DNA from: Lampris incognitus
Taxonomy: Eukaryota; Chordata; Actinopteri; Lampriformes; Lampridae
NCBI RefSeq assembly: GCF_029633865.1
Contig: NC_079214.1
Span: 29,023,333 to 29,087,332 of the forward strand
DNA: 64,000 nt
Direction of reading: 5' to 3'
Positions 1 through 9,915 of this stretch are shown here, in pieces (the first letter of the stretch is position 1; every line of letters starts with the position of its first letter). The notes under the pieces are model-generated. The model was not told the DNA's origin, did not search any database, and saw only the letters and a list, made by a program, of their open reading frames with translations. The position numbers and the translations under genes are program-made.

Positions 1-1567
1 CGTTCAGTGGTTGCAGGATGGTTGCCAGGTCCGGGATGAAACGTCCATAGTAGTTTATCATTCCGAGGAGCGAGCGTAGTTGGCTAACGTTGGTGGGTGC
101 CGGTGCCTCCACAACAGCGCGTTCCTTCTCTGGCGACTTGTGGAGCCCGGCAGCATCGATGATATGACCTAGATACTCTACTGACTCCTGGAAAAACATG
201 CACTTATCCTTTTTGACATGGAGACCATACTCCTCCAGTCTCGTGAGAACGTCGTCCAGGGCTTTCAGGTGGGTCTCTTCATCTGGCCCACTAACCAGAA
301 TGTCATCGAGATAACAGTGCGTGAATGGCAATCCAACGAGCACTTGATCCATAGCCTTCTGGAACAACGCTGGTGCCGACGCAATACCGAAGGGCAAGCG
401 GTTGTAGCAGAAAAGTCCTTTTTGTGTGGAAATAGTCAGTAGCTTCCTCGACTCCTCCACTACTTCCATCTGTAGGTATGCGTTTGACAAGTCCAGTTTA
501 CTGAAGCGTTGACCTCCAGCTAGCGATGCAAAGAGATCCTCAATGCGTGGAATAGGATACTTGTCCACACAGAGTGCTTGGTTGAGGGTGACGTTGAAAT
601 CACCACAAAGTCTCACCGTGCCATCCTTCTTGTTGACAGGAACTACGGGTGTGGCCCAGTCACTATGCTCCACTGGTGAGATCACGCCAAGGTCAGTGAG
701 GCGGGTCAGTTCAGCCTCTACTTTGGATCTCAGAGCATAGGGCACATTACGTGGTGGGCAGAATTTGGGTATGCTATGAGGTTTAAGAGTCACTCTCGCC
801 TTAATGTCTTTCATTGAACCCAACCCATCCGAGAACACAGCAGAATGCCGCTTTAGTACAGCATCTAAACTGTCTTTCTTTTCAAGTTATACACCATACA
901 CAGTTTTTAAGTCTTTCCAGTTAAGCTTAATAGCTCTCAGCCACTCTCTACCAAATAGTGGAGCTGCATTCACTTTTACAACATACAATGGTAACTCAGC
1001 TGTTTGCTTATTCAGGTTTACTTTCACATTAATAACCCCTTCTGGTAACAAAGGTTCACCTGTATACGTCCTAAGGACTACATCAGTAGGCTGCAATGGC
1101 ACCTTTTTCATTGTACTTTTATACTGTTCCCATGAAATTAAAGATACAGCAGCCCCTGTGTCTAATTCCATTTCAATTTTCTTACCATTTATTTCAGGTA
1201 ACACAGATATACGTGAATATTTACCCTTACAAAACAGTGCATAACATGGCAATTTGTTATCATTGTCAGATTTAGTCCCTTCACTTGTACTTTCATTGTC
1301 ACTGGCCTCCACACAATGCACTTTCTTCTTCTTGTCTCTCCCACTGTGTTTGGATGTGTTGCTTTTGCCTTTAAACTCCGGTTTCCCTTCTCTGTATTTC
1401 CTCTCTCTGCCATAGTCATTCCTGGGTTTACTTGTACACATGCGACCAATGTGGCCTTTCCTGCCGCATTGATGGCAGTCTCTATCTTTATACCAAGTTA
1501 TCATCACTATGATTTGTCTTTCCACACCGCCTGCATTTGGCATGGGATGTTTGAGAGAGAACGGCAT
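1..1567 (-). pseudogene. Gypsy pol fragment (zinc knuckle, protease, RT)
   Basis: The frame opens with a CCHC zinc knuckle and continues to an aspartyl protease whose catalytic motif is LDTGAAVSLIS. A TAA at 887-889 interrupts it. Beyond this stop the same frame reads through the palm of a reverse transcriptase, including the YLDD catalytic motif near 318-330 and a typical thumb region, to the window edge. In intact relatives these domains copy the element RNA into DNA. One stop in an otherwise open pol points to a moderately old copy. RNase H and integrase are outside the window. Confidence 0.8.
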
Positions 1568-2105
1568 TTACCTTTAACGACCCGCTCAACTGTTGTGCGT
1601 CACGCGCCACTGTTTCTGCTGAAACTGCATAAGTGACCGCTTTCTGAAAGGTCAAATTGTCCTCGGTCAACAGGCGCTTCTGACCCGTTTCACTTTTCAG
1701 TCCACAAACAAACCTGTCCCGTAGTGCATCCTCTAAGTAGCTACCAAACTCACAATGCTCGGAAAGTCCTTCAAGCACAGCAACATACTGAGCCACCGAC
1801 TCACCGTCCTCCTGATTCCTCTTGTGGAAACGGAATCTCTCTGCTATCACTATCGGTTTGGGGGCGAAATGTCCTTTCAACACCTTTACAATGTCATCAT
1901 ACGTCTTCTCCCCAGGCTTATCTGGAGCAATCAGACTGCGCAATAATCCGTAGGTCTTTGGCCCTATCACACTCAATAGAACCGGCACCTTCTTAGCATC
2001 CCTGATCTCATTAGCCAGGATATAATTCTCAAAACGCTCAATATACGTTGCCCATTGTTCACCGGATTCCTCAAATGGTTCCATACCGCCAATAATTCCC
2101 GCCAT
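1488..2105 (-). pseudogene. Gag-like ORF of the gypsy element
   Basis: A capsid-type retrotransposon Gag of about 205 codons. The start is taken at the internal Met followed by AGIIGGMEPFEE, the first Met after the primer region that precedes recognisable Gag. The C-terminus begins a CCHC-like motif (CRRCGKTNHS) and then stops. The second, perfect CCHC knuckle (CHQCGRKGHIGRMC) lies in the next frame at about 1500, so a frameshift separates Gag from the zinc knuckle and protease. Whether this is programmed or decay cannot be told from one copy. Its role would be particle assembly for retrotransposition. Confidence 0.75.
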
Positions 2106-2250
2106 GATGAGTCCTTCTGGTTCCTTTTCCCTTTCTTCTCCGCTACAACTGCGTGGATGACTTCGTCCAAACAAGTAGAAAACGTCCCTTTTCACGGCTA
2201 CTTTGGAGCCTAAAAGTTTCTACTCCACATCTCGTCGCCAATTTATATTA

Positions 2251-2442
2251 TGTAGCTGGCTAATAACACTATGGTGTAAACAATTTCACACACGATGCAG
2301 GGACCACAACGCACACACGGCTGTTCATTTCCATGCTTTACTAGGAACTCTTCTTCTGTTGGTTACAACCCAGACAACAGCAATATAGAATACAGGTGCC
2401 ACCTAGTGGTTACTGGTAGAATAGCCTCATCCATACATAACA
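2251..2442 (-). repeat. 5' LTR (192 bp) of the gypsy element
   Basis: On the minus strand the segment starts TGTTATGTATGG and ends CAGCTACA, the TG...CA borders of an LTR. It lies just upstream of a primer-site-like TGGCGACGAG (minus strand, 2240-2231), ten bases from the LTR edge. The second LTR is beyond the window, so the borders rest on these signals alone. Confidence 0.6.
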
Positions 2443-2453
2443 AGAGTGTTTAC

Positions 2454-2664
2454 CCAAGGCTCAGCGTTTTCGGTTTTTACCGATTTTCACTAAAAAATAC
2501 CCAGATTTTTTAAAAGGAGCAGATCGGTTTAAACTGATTTTATGTTTCCACTGATCCAAAAGTTGTTCCTGTTCGTGTGAGGTTATGTAACAGTGTCCTC
2601 TTGTGGCGAAATTCGTCATGCTGGATGGCTTTGAAAAATAAAAATTGAAAACGCTGAGCTTTGG
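2454..2664. mobile_element. MITE with 18-bp terminal inverted repeats
   Basis: The ends 2454-2471 (CCAAGGCTCAGCGTTTTC) and 2647-2664 are inverted copies with one mismatch. The 175-bp interior is AT-rich and has no coding capacity. No clear target duplication was found. The right end abuts the RTE-like LINE fragment. The superfamily is not identified. Confidence 0.6.
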
Positions 2665-3414
2665 AGTAGGGTGTAGGTTGAGGAGAGCCTGGAGAGGTGG
2701 AGGTATGCACAGGAGAGAAGAGGAATGAAAGTAGGAGCAAGACGGAATACATATGCATGAATGAGAGGGAGGACAGTGGAATAGAGAGGATGCAAGGAGT
2801 AGAGGTGACAAAGGTGTATGAGTTTAAATACTTGGGGTCAACTGTCCAAAGTAATGGGGACTGCAGAAGAGAGGTGAATAAGAGTGAGCAGGCAGGGTTG
2901 AGTGGGTGGAGAAGAGTGCCAGGAGTGCTTTGTGACAGAAGGGTACCAGCAGGAATTAAAGGGCAGATTTACAAGATGGTTGTAAGACCAGCTATGTTAT
3001 ATGGTTTGGAGACAGTGGCACTGATGAAAAGACAGGAGGTGGAGCTGGAGGTGGCAGAGTTGAAGATGTCAAGATTTTCACTGGAAGTGATAAAGAAGGA
3101 CAGGATTAGGAACAAGTATATTAGAGGAACACCCCAGGTTGGATGGTTTGGTGACAAAGCAAGAGAGGCAAGTTTGAGATGGCTTGGACATGTGTGGAGG
3201 AGAGATGCTGGGTATATTGGGAGAAGGATGCTGAATATGGAGCTGCCAGGGAAGAGGAAAAGAGGAAGGCCAAAGAGGAGGTTTATGGATGCGGTGAGAG
3301 AGGACATGCAGGTGGCTGGTGTGACAGGAAGACGCAGAGGACAGGAAGAAATGGAAACGGATGATCTGCTGTGGCGACCCCTAACGGGAGCAACCGAAAG
3401 TAGTAGTAGCTTGT
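2665..3414 (+). mobile_element. RTE-like non-LTR retrotransposon, 3' end
   Basis: An open frame from about 2697 encodes the C-terminal part of a LINE pol (RPAMLYGLETVAL and GHVWRRDAGYIGRR are recognisable), followed by a short 3' UTR ending in a (TAG)n run at 3400-3412. A related copy lies on the minus strand at 15478-15835 and also ends in a TAC/GTA repeat. A simple-repeat tail instead of poly(A) fits RTE-clade LINEs. The clade is inferred from remembered family resemblance, and the copy is 5'-truncated. Confidence 0.7.
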
Positions 3415-4027
3415 TGTAGTTGAGGCAGGTGTAGTAAATATCAATCATTTGCATAATCCCGGAATCATTTCCTGATGTAGTTTAAAATGGTTCCTATTTA
3501 AATACGTGAGAACATTATGGATAAGTGTTATGTATTTTCACCTGTATAAGTAATTATTTTATGATGGGCTAAGTAATAAGGCCAGCTGAGTAATTTTCTA
3601 TACATTTTACTTTACCCAGCTGTGTTTGGGGATATTGAAGGTTTTTAAATTTTACCCTATATTAATACAGAAAAGATATGTGTTGGGAGATGTCCACGGT
3701 GGCTACCACACAGTTTTCCTTGCTAATTAATCTGCAAGGGGGAAGATCTTAGTGTTCTTTTCACAAGAAAAAAAAATCTAAGCTATAACCACAGTATGCT
3801 TCAGTTATTTTTGTGCATATGGATTTGTGCTTAAAATGGGTTCCAATCCCCCCCCTACAAAAAAAACAAAACACCCCTAATGGCAGCATTGACACTTTCT
3901 TGAAAATCTCATTAACATTAACCATGATCCTACTCTCCTATTGCTTTTCTCTCTCAGGACAAATCTCTTCCTGTGGACAGCAGTAAAAGAATAAATTAAA
4001 CTTCAGTTTAAAAGATCAGTTTAAACT
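3415..4027. other. Intergenic/intronic AT-rich stretch
   Basis: No gene or recognisable repeat seen. If efcab2 starts to the left of the window, this lies in one of its introns. Confidence 0.5.
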
Positions 4028-4147
4028 ATCCATTATCTTAACCGCTTATCCCGCTCTCAGGGATGCTGGAGCCTATTCCAGCAGTCATTGGGCGGCAGGC
4101 GGGGAGACACCCTGGACAGGCCGCCAGGCCATCACAGGGCTCGGGCT

Positions 4148-4184
<37 letters not shown>

Positions 4185-4430
4185 ACACGCACGCACACAC
4201 ACATACACACCTAGGGACAATTTAGTACGGCCAATTCACCAGACTTACATGTCTTTGGACTGCGGGAAGAAAGCGGAGCCCCCGGAGGAAACCCACGCAG
4301 ACACGGAGAGAACATGCAAACTCCACACAAGAGGATGAACCGGGACGACCCCCAAGGTTGTACTACCCCGAGGCTCGAACCTTCTTGCTGTGAGGCGACC
4401 GCGCTAGCCACTATGCCACCGGGCCGCCTT
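4028..4430 (-). mobile_element. SINE family C (tRNA-like head, L2-like tail)
   Basis: On the minus strand the element starts with a tRNA-like head containing an A-box-like sequence (TGGCATAGTGGCTAG) and a B-box-like GGTTCGAGCC, and ends in a tail resembling L2-clade LINE 3' ends (GGATAAGCGGTTAAGATAAT). A (CA)n tract lies at 4149-4203. The flanks AGTTTAAACT (4018-4027) and AGTTTAAGCT (4431-4440) are a near-perfect 10-bp target duplication. Other copies lie at 48917-49313 and 62352-62668, with a tail-only fragment at 37478-37566. Confidence 0.8.
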
Positions 4431-4598
4431 AGTTTAAGCTAAATTAAAAAAAATTCTGTTGTCTATCTAGAAAAAACCAAGATTAGCTGGCTGCAGACAA
4501 AATGGCGGAGCAAGGGGAATTATCCGTCTACGTCACGCTAACGTCACGCAGGTTCTACTGCGCATGTCGGCTGCAGCAAGGACGCGGCCGGCATCATC

Positions 4599-5217
4599 AT
4601 GTCGTGGTTTGCAGTCGGTTGCCAGAATCATTTTGACAAACAAAACAAAACGCTCAAGTTTTACCGAACTCCGTCAACTCGCACCCCTTTTAAGGCTAAC
4701 CGGAGACGTCTTTGGTTGCAAGCATTCAGAAGAAGCGATTGGAGCGAGGAACTAATTAAAAATGCCCGCATTTGCAGTGATCACTTCATAACAGGCAAGT
4801 TAACATTAGGCCTCAGCTAACAGGCTAATCAGCCATAACGTTACATCGCTCGTTTTAACTTAGAATAACAAATGTTAAATAACGTAATTATTGAGTCCTA
4901 TGCATATATAACTGACAATGTTTGCAAGCAACAGAGTAATTACGTTCAAGTTTGCATTGAACTAGCTTAGAGGCTAATGTACCTTGGTTCAGTTTGGCTA
5001 AAGTTGCATTGCTAGTAACTGTTAACGTAGTAATGGTAGGCCAGTGACCTGTTGTGGTGTGTTAACGTTACTGTAAGTCACTGGAATACACTTTATTTGT
5101 ACAGGAGAGACATCTGAGGTCTTCGACAGTCCTGACTTTGTCCCGTCTGTCTTCTCCTACTCAACCCAGTCCAGCACACACAGACTGTGTGCAGCATTAA
5201 CCTTTGTAAATGCATAG
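4599..5217 (+). pseudogene. THAP-domain gene, two exons, transposon-derived
   Basis: Exon 1 (4599-4794) encodes a THAP zinc-dependent DNA-binding domain. The signatures FYRTPSTRTPF, RRLWLQAF and ICSDHF are present, but the first Cys of the C2CH set is Trp (MSWFAVGC where MSCFAVGC would be expected), so metal binding is probably lost. Exon 2 (5105-5217) continues with the typical post-THAP segment DFVPSVFSY and ends at TAG. The join needs a GC donor (CAG|GCAAGT) and gives an open frame of about 100 residues, short for any THAP transposase or factor. It converges on the YqaJ-like gene at 5479-7282. It could be one half of a two-gene transposon, or a separate THAP relic. Confidence 0.6.
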
Positions 5218-5478
5218 TCCCTAGAAAATAACTTGTCAATGTTTTGATAAAAGATCCATGAAATTATAATCTACATTTTCCAGTATGTAGAGTCAAAGAT
5301 AAATTTCAAGGTTCAAGGTTTTTATTAGTCACACGTTTATGTGCAGGTACAGCAGCAGTGACATGAGGTAATTTCTTTTTACAAGATGCACACTTATTGT
5401 AAAAAAAATTTATTATTGAGATTAATTCAACATTCAATTGTTTTAATGTAAGGTACAACTACAGGCAATGCCAATTTA
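5218..5478. repeat. Spacer between convergent THAP and YqaJ-like genes
   Basis: AT-rich DNA containing a short dispersed-repeat-like piece at about 5308-5380 (AAGGTTCAAGGTTTTTATTA). No ORF was recognised. Confidence 0.4.
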
Positions 5479-7282
5479 TTACTGCATTAAATGATTTGTT
5501 TCACAGTACATCTTTTTGACTTCATTTTTTTTGCACTGTTCACAATACCAATCCACAACCTTTCTTTTGATTTTTGCACATTCGTAGTGGAAATGGTTCT
5601 TGCACTTTGCACAGGTGGTCCTCTTTCCGAACTCTGGCCTTTTGCAGTGGGAGCAGACTGTAGGTGCTTGTATGTTTGGGTCCATGCTGCAGGTTAAGAG
5701 CTCAGGCAAAACCCTTTGTTTGAAGAACTGTTCAGCAATAGTCAGGACTGTTTGCAGCATTTCTTCATCTCTGGCTAAGCGAGTGATAATTACATCCTGC
5801 TCTGTCCAAACCACAAAGTCGCAGTATTAGATGTCACATACAAACATGTGGAGCTGAACTTGGTGATAGTATTCATGGTTCCTCTTGAGGTGTAGTGATT
5901 TGTCTAAGCAAAACTGTGTGTCCTCACTGCTTCCTGTCAGACCATCACGGTATTTGTATGGGCACTTAATCTCCACAGTTTCTCTCCCACAGCAGGTACA
6001 GTTTGCCATTCCATCTGGTGTTGGTGTCGGTGTCACTGCAGTCCAGGCTAGTGAGCACAGCTGCCTTAGGTTCCAGTAGTTTCAGTTTCTTTATGTCTTC
6101 ATCCCTCAGCTCTGAATACATAATACAATAGATGTTAGATAACGCATGAATATAATTGTGTGGGAAATAATGTGACACTATCAGGGGTGTAGTGGTAAAT
6201 ACAGAGGTGGGTAAACTGTCAAGTGCAGAGTTTACCCACCTTGTTCCCCTCATTTATTAACACAGTTGATCCGAAAATAAGCGAGTAAACACTCAGCCTC
6301 ATTTAAAGACGGTGGGTAAAGTAAATTTAGCTGGGGTTACCCTCCACTACACCCCTGGGTGCAATGTGTGTGATAGTGATATCTTTACATGAAGCAAATT
6401 CATTTTTTAATATAATATAAAATATACCTTTGATATTGGCCTTTCTGGCTGGTTGCAGTTGGGTGTCTGTCCTCTTTGGCTTTCTGATGCAGAGTTCACT
6501 CAGGCTGGCTGGCTTCACCTCTCTTTTGGATGTGAGGAGCCACTTGTTTGTCCCTGAGGTACAAGACTTCTCGGCCTTTCCATATCTGACCCACAGCTCA
6601 ACTTTGAGCATAAGTGCAGCATCATGCCTGCAGCATGACCCGAAGCTGCAAGAAAATAGTATAGAGATTAATTCCTAGCAATCTAATGTATTACACACAT
6701 TGGTTTAAATGGTGTTCAAGCTAGATATGCCTGCAGGCACAGCGATATAATTGCAGCAAATGAGCAGTGAAATTTTGTTTACTACATTAATGACAGTGAC
6801 TGAAGAGGTTAAATAGTAATGGAAAGCTAAGAGTATTTAGTAAATTAACTTAAGTTACATACCCAGCCATACAGGTGCAGTTCGCGGTCAGAATACAGTT
6901 TTTTCTCTTGTTCACAATAACCCAGACCTTGTACATCTCCGTATGCTTGCCCTGTCTTTGGCTAGGCAGCACCTCAGTTCTCAGAACTACAAAGTTTTCA
7001 ACTTTGTAATCATGAGATAGTATGTCCTGGACATGACCGCTAGTAACACAGTTGTATGCATCCAGAGACGTGTACGCTTTCAAGTTCTCCCGGGAATAAA
7101 GACTTGAGGTATTCATAAATATTTGGCCACTGAAGACTGGGCCATTTTGTCTCGTCGTTAATCCACTGACCTGCGCCTAAAGCATACGGGTCTCCAAGAC
7201 GTATCCTATTCACCAAGGTTAATTTCGTAGCATAACTGGTCTCATCACTGGGTGACAAGCTGTTGTAGTAGGCGGAAAACAT
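5479..7282 (-). pseudogene. SWIM / YqaJ-type nuclease / PHD-like transposon gene, decayed
   Basis: Three exons can be traced on the minus strand: 7282-6863, 6645-6428 and 6111-5479, with GT-AG introns in matching phases. Exon 1 to 2 encodes a SWIM-type zinc motif (NCTCMAG joined to FGSCCRH). Exon 3 holds a PD-(D/E)xK core like YqaJ/lambda exonuclease (PDGM, then EIKCPYKYRD, then HEYYHQVQ) and a C-terminal PHD-like Cys/His finger ending VVDWYCEQC. Breaks: a frameshift near 7110, a deletion with frameshift near 6030 that removes the N-terminal part of the nuclease, and a TAA at 5826-5828. Such proteins are common in fish and cnidarian genomes as transposon products. The exact superfamily is not certain. 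Confidence 0.65.
6182..6357. mobile_element. MITE inside the YqaJ-like gene intron
   Basis: Fourteen-base terminal inverted repeats, CAGGGGTGTAGTGG at 6182-6195 and its complement at 6344-6357, enclose a non-coding 176-bp element. The CAGGG start is hAT-like, but no matching 8-bp duplication was found. It sits between exons 2 and 3 of the decayed nuclease gene. Confidence 0.65.
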
Positions 7283-7446
7283 TTTAAAACTAAAATCAAA
7301 CCGTTGGAACGTATCGGAAGTTCGCTAGCCGTCTTCATACCAAGCCGAGGCGGTAATCAACGGTCGGTAACGTTCTTCCTGCAGCCGAGCTGCGCGCGCA
7401 TCCCCAGTGTTTGATAACAAATAATTCCTCTATAGACAAGAGCTGA

Positions 7447-7503
7447 GACTTGAAAGTTTCCAACAGATGGCATGTTTTCAACAGATGGCATCTTTCCAAC
7501 AGA
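7447..7503. repeat. Three-unit tandem repeat, ~18 bp
   Basis: Three imperfect copies of TTTCCAACAGATGGCAT follow each other. They lie immediately before the target duplication of the SINE at 7519. Confidence 0.55.
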
Positions 7504-7518
7504 AATGTCTGATGTCTC

Positions 7519-7966
7519 GGGCGTCCGGGTAGCGTAGCGGTCTATTCCGTTGCCTACTATCACGGGGATCGCCGGTTCGAATCCCCGTGTTACCTCCGGC
7601 TTGGTCGGGCGTCCCTACAGACAGAATTGGTCGTGTCTGCGGGTGGGAAGCCGGATGTGGGTATGTGTCCTGGTTGCTGCATTAGCGCCTCCTCTGGTCT
7701 GTCGGGGGGGGGGGCTTTTGGGAGGGGGGGCGCTGGAGGGAATGGCGTGATCCTCCGACGCGCTACTTCCCCCAGGCGAAACTCCTCACTGTCAGCTGAA
7801 AAGAAGCGGCTGGCGACTCCACATGTATCGGAGGAGGCATGTGGTTGTCTGCAGCCCTCCCCGGCTCGGCAGAGGGGGTGGAGCAGCGAACGGGAAGGCT
7901 CGGAAGGGTGGGGTAATTGGCCGGATACAATTGGGGAGAAGAAGAAAAAAGAAAAGGAAAAAAAAG
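7519..7966 (+). mobile_element. SINE family A, full length
   Basis: A tRNA-derived SINE. The head has an A box (TAGCGTAGCGG) and a B box (GGTTCGAATCC), followed by a GC-rich body and an A/G-rich tail after CAATTGGGGAGAA. Target duplications AATGTCTGATGTCTC (7504-7518) and AATGTTTGCTGTCTC (7967-7981) match at 13 of 15 bases. It lies about 100 bp upstream of an efcab2 splice acceptor. Other family members: 9222-9587, 9916-10086, 30513-31409, 56255-56797 and 61318-61480. Confidence 0.85.
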
Positions 7967-8021
7967 AATGTTTGCTGTCTCATCACGGCGAAGTTACATC
8001 AAGTAATTACAGTTTTCCATA

Positions 8022-8059
8022 GCGATGATGATGATGATGATGATGTGTGTGTGTGTGTT
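8022..8059 (+). repeat. (GAT)n(GT)n microsatellite at an efcab2 splice acceptor
   Basis: A (GAT)n run followed by (GT)n replaces the usual polypyrimidine tract and ends directly at TTCAG, the acceptor at 8061-8062. Confidence 0.85.
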
Positions 8060-8062
8060 CAG

Positions 8063-8105
8063 ATTCAAGCCCATCCCTGAGGACTTGCTTCTCCAGGCCT
8101 TTGAG
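8063..8105 (+). CDS. efcab2: efcab2 exon encoding PIPEDLLLQAFE
   Basis: A 43-base exon, acceptor TTCAG|A and donor GAG|GTGAGA. Its first base completes a codon from the upstream exon, which is not seen here. Confidence 0.88.
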
Positions 8106-8937
8106 GTGAGACTGCCTGCTCACTGGTCAACATGTCGACATTATTACAATATTTCTGCATGACTGTGGTCCATCAGCTACAAAGCCCCTAAAACTGTATA
8201 GAGGGCAAAAGCATTGCTATTTCCATGTAACATGCTTGCCTTATTCAGTGATAATTAGACAATTAGACTGTAAAATAGCAAGAATTGCTTCTCTAATTAT
8301 TTTCTGACCAACATGAAAAAGTTGTAGCTACTGCACTAGTGGTTAATTGTATCTCACCAGAGCTTACGCCACATTTTCAATGTATATCTTTTGGGGAAGG
8401 GAGATTTTGCCAGGTTCGGGCAGGGGCCTCATTAGAAAAGCAGATTGTGAGCAGACAATATTACCACAACTGTGATGCTACTGCGGTAAAACTTAAAGGC
8501 AGTCAAACAACTACAATTTTTTCCCCAGGTACTGGATCAAAAGAAGAAAGGATTCTTGGAGCCTGAGGAGCTGACTGAGTACATGACACAAGGAGGTAAG
8601 CAAATGAAAACAAGCAAACAAAGTTGCAATCAAACAAACAAATATGTAAAAAATTAAGTGCTAACACACACACTCAAACACGCATGTGCCCACACTTGTG
8701 TACATTTTTGGCTGTGTATGAGTATGTTTGCACAACTTATTCTTGCATCATAATTATCGATTTTGGCTCTTGATTTTATATGAACATAAAGTTTAAAAAG
8801 TATCTGATCTATTCCCAGGTGAACCTTTCACTCACGAAGAGATGGAGGAGATGCTGTCAGCAGCCGTAGACCCTGAGAAGAAAGTTGTCTACTATAAAGA
8901 CTTCGTCAGCATGATGATCATAGACAACGATAAATAG
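8063..8937 (+). CDS. efcab2: EFCAB2 / DRC8, last three exons (3' end of gene)
   Basis: The exons 8063-8105, 8529-8595 and 8819-8937 join in phase to encode the C-terminal 76 residues of EF-hand calcium-binding domain protein 2, ending at TAG. The peptide starts FKPIPEDLLLQAFE, continues VLDQKKKGFLEPEEL (an EF-hand-like loop) and ends DFVSMMIIDNDK, closely matching vertebrate EFCAB2. The protein is a subunit (DRC8) of the nexin-dynein regulatory complex that links outer doublets in motile cilia and flagella. The N-terminal exons were not found and should lie left of the window, or were missed in the TE-filled upstream stretch. The gene converges on adpgk. Confidence 0.92.
8529..8595 (+). CDS. 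efcab2: efcab2 exon, EF-hand helix-loop
   Basis: A 67-base exon, acceptor CCCCAG|GT and donor GGAG|GTAAGC. It encodes VLDQKKKGFLEPEELTEYMT and leaves phase 1. Confidence 0.92.
8819..8937 (+). CDS. efcab2: efcab2 terminal coding exon
   Basis: Acceptor TCCCAG|GT. It encodes GEPFTHEEMEEMLSAAVD through IIDNDK and the TAG stop. The 3' UTR follows; a possible AGTAAA polyadenylation signal lies near 9082. Confidence 0.93.
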
Positions 8938-9221
8938 GCGATGTTCTGTGTGTGGGTTTGCATTTTGTACATTCTGAAAAATTGTGCCTTATACTGGTAA
9001 ATGAGGACTTCTGACATCCTCGACCCCATATCCTCCTGGTAATCTTGTTACTGTACTGTATCATAACACAGCTGACAGCTCAGTAAATGTTCTGTGTTTT
9101 CAGAACTTAAATTCAGAAATCCCAAACTTTAAGACAACTGGCAGAAGGAGCAACATGTTTGATAAAAGGTACTTTAAAATTGTCAAATGTAGTTGTTTTT
9201 TTAACATAAAAATGGCAGCCA

Positions 9222-9587
9222 CTTTTTTTGTGGATTCCCCCCTCTTTTTTTGTGGATTCCCCCCTCCCCCCTTTTCTCCCCTATTGTACTTGGTCAATTA
9301 CCCCACTCTTCCGAGCCGTCCCAGTCGCTGCTCCACCCCCTCTGCCAATCCGGGGAGGGCTACAGACCACCACGTCTCCTCCGAAACATGTGGAGTCACC
9401 AGCCCCTTCTTTTCACCTGACAGTGAGGAGTTTCACCAGGGAGCGTAAGAAGATCACGCTATTTCCCCCAGTTCCCCCTCACCCTTGAACAGGCACCCTG
9501 ACTGACCGGAGGAGGTGCTAGTGCAGCGACCAGGACACATACCCACATCCGACTTCCCACCCGCAGACACGGTCAATCGTGTCTGTA
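9222..9587 (-). mobile_element. SINE family A copy lacking its tRNA head
   Basis: Body and tail of family A on the minus strand, with the tail at the left and a 22-bp direct duplication in it (9223-9266). The sequence breaks off at 9587, before the tRNA head. Bases 9508-9587 are identical, in inverse orientation, to 10007-10086 of the next copy. Confidence 0.8.
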
Positions 9588-9590
9588 AAA

Positions 9591-9702
9591 TCCTTTCACA
9601 TCCTCTACTGAAAATCCTCTCACATACTACTGAAACGCAATAGTTGAATGTAAGGAATTTCAGTAGTATGTGAGAGCATTTTCAGTAGTGTATGTGAAAG
9701 GT
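9591..9702. repeat. Palindromic foldback element, ~111 bp
   Basis: Two arms of about 45 bp, ending in ACATACTACTGAAA and its complement, are inverted copies with few mismatches around a 22-bp centre. Each arm itself repeats an ACTGAAA-containing unit. It lies between the two inverted SINE pieces. Confidence 0.7.
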
Positions 9703-9915
9703 AAAGTATGGAATATGGCCTATACAGCCTCTCATAATAAACACTTAACACAATGATATAAACTTAGATGCAGACATAGACATGGACAAGGACACTGCAG
9801 AATCGTCACTGAGCGAGGCTGCCTCAAACACGAGTCAGCGCCACCATCTTCCCACATGAAAGTTGATGTGTTCCGTAAAGCAACACATGGAAAGAATACA
9901 AAGAAGGATGGTTGC

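Larger units (their letters stand above)
1..2442 (-). mobile_element. Ty3/gypsy LTR retrotransposon, 5' part, decayed
   Basis: Reading on the minus strand, this region runs LTR, primer site, gag, zinc knuckle, aspartyl protease and reverse transcriptase, and leaves the window at base 1. The order Gag-PR-RT and the protein motifs are those of Ty3/gypsy elements. Gag and pol lie in different frames, and pol has one in-frame stop, so this copy looks non-functional. RNase H, integrase and the 3' LTR would lie to the left of the window. The target-site duplication cannot be checked because only one LTR is present. Confidence 0.85.

Noticed and set aside
804-1244. Long plus-strand ORF opposite the gypsy pol.
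   Set aside because: Shadow of the minus-strand protease frame; no recognisable protein.
4149-4203. Regular repeats that might suggest a CRISPR-like array (also 24308, 31789, 58154).
   Set aside because: Plain dinucleotide microsatellites in a vertebrate genome; no spacers.
7519-7600. Possible tRNA gene (A and B boxes, clover-like arms).
   Set aside because: It is the head of a SINE with body, A-rich tail and target duplication, repeated elsewhere in the window.
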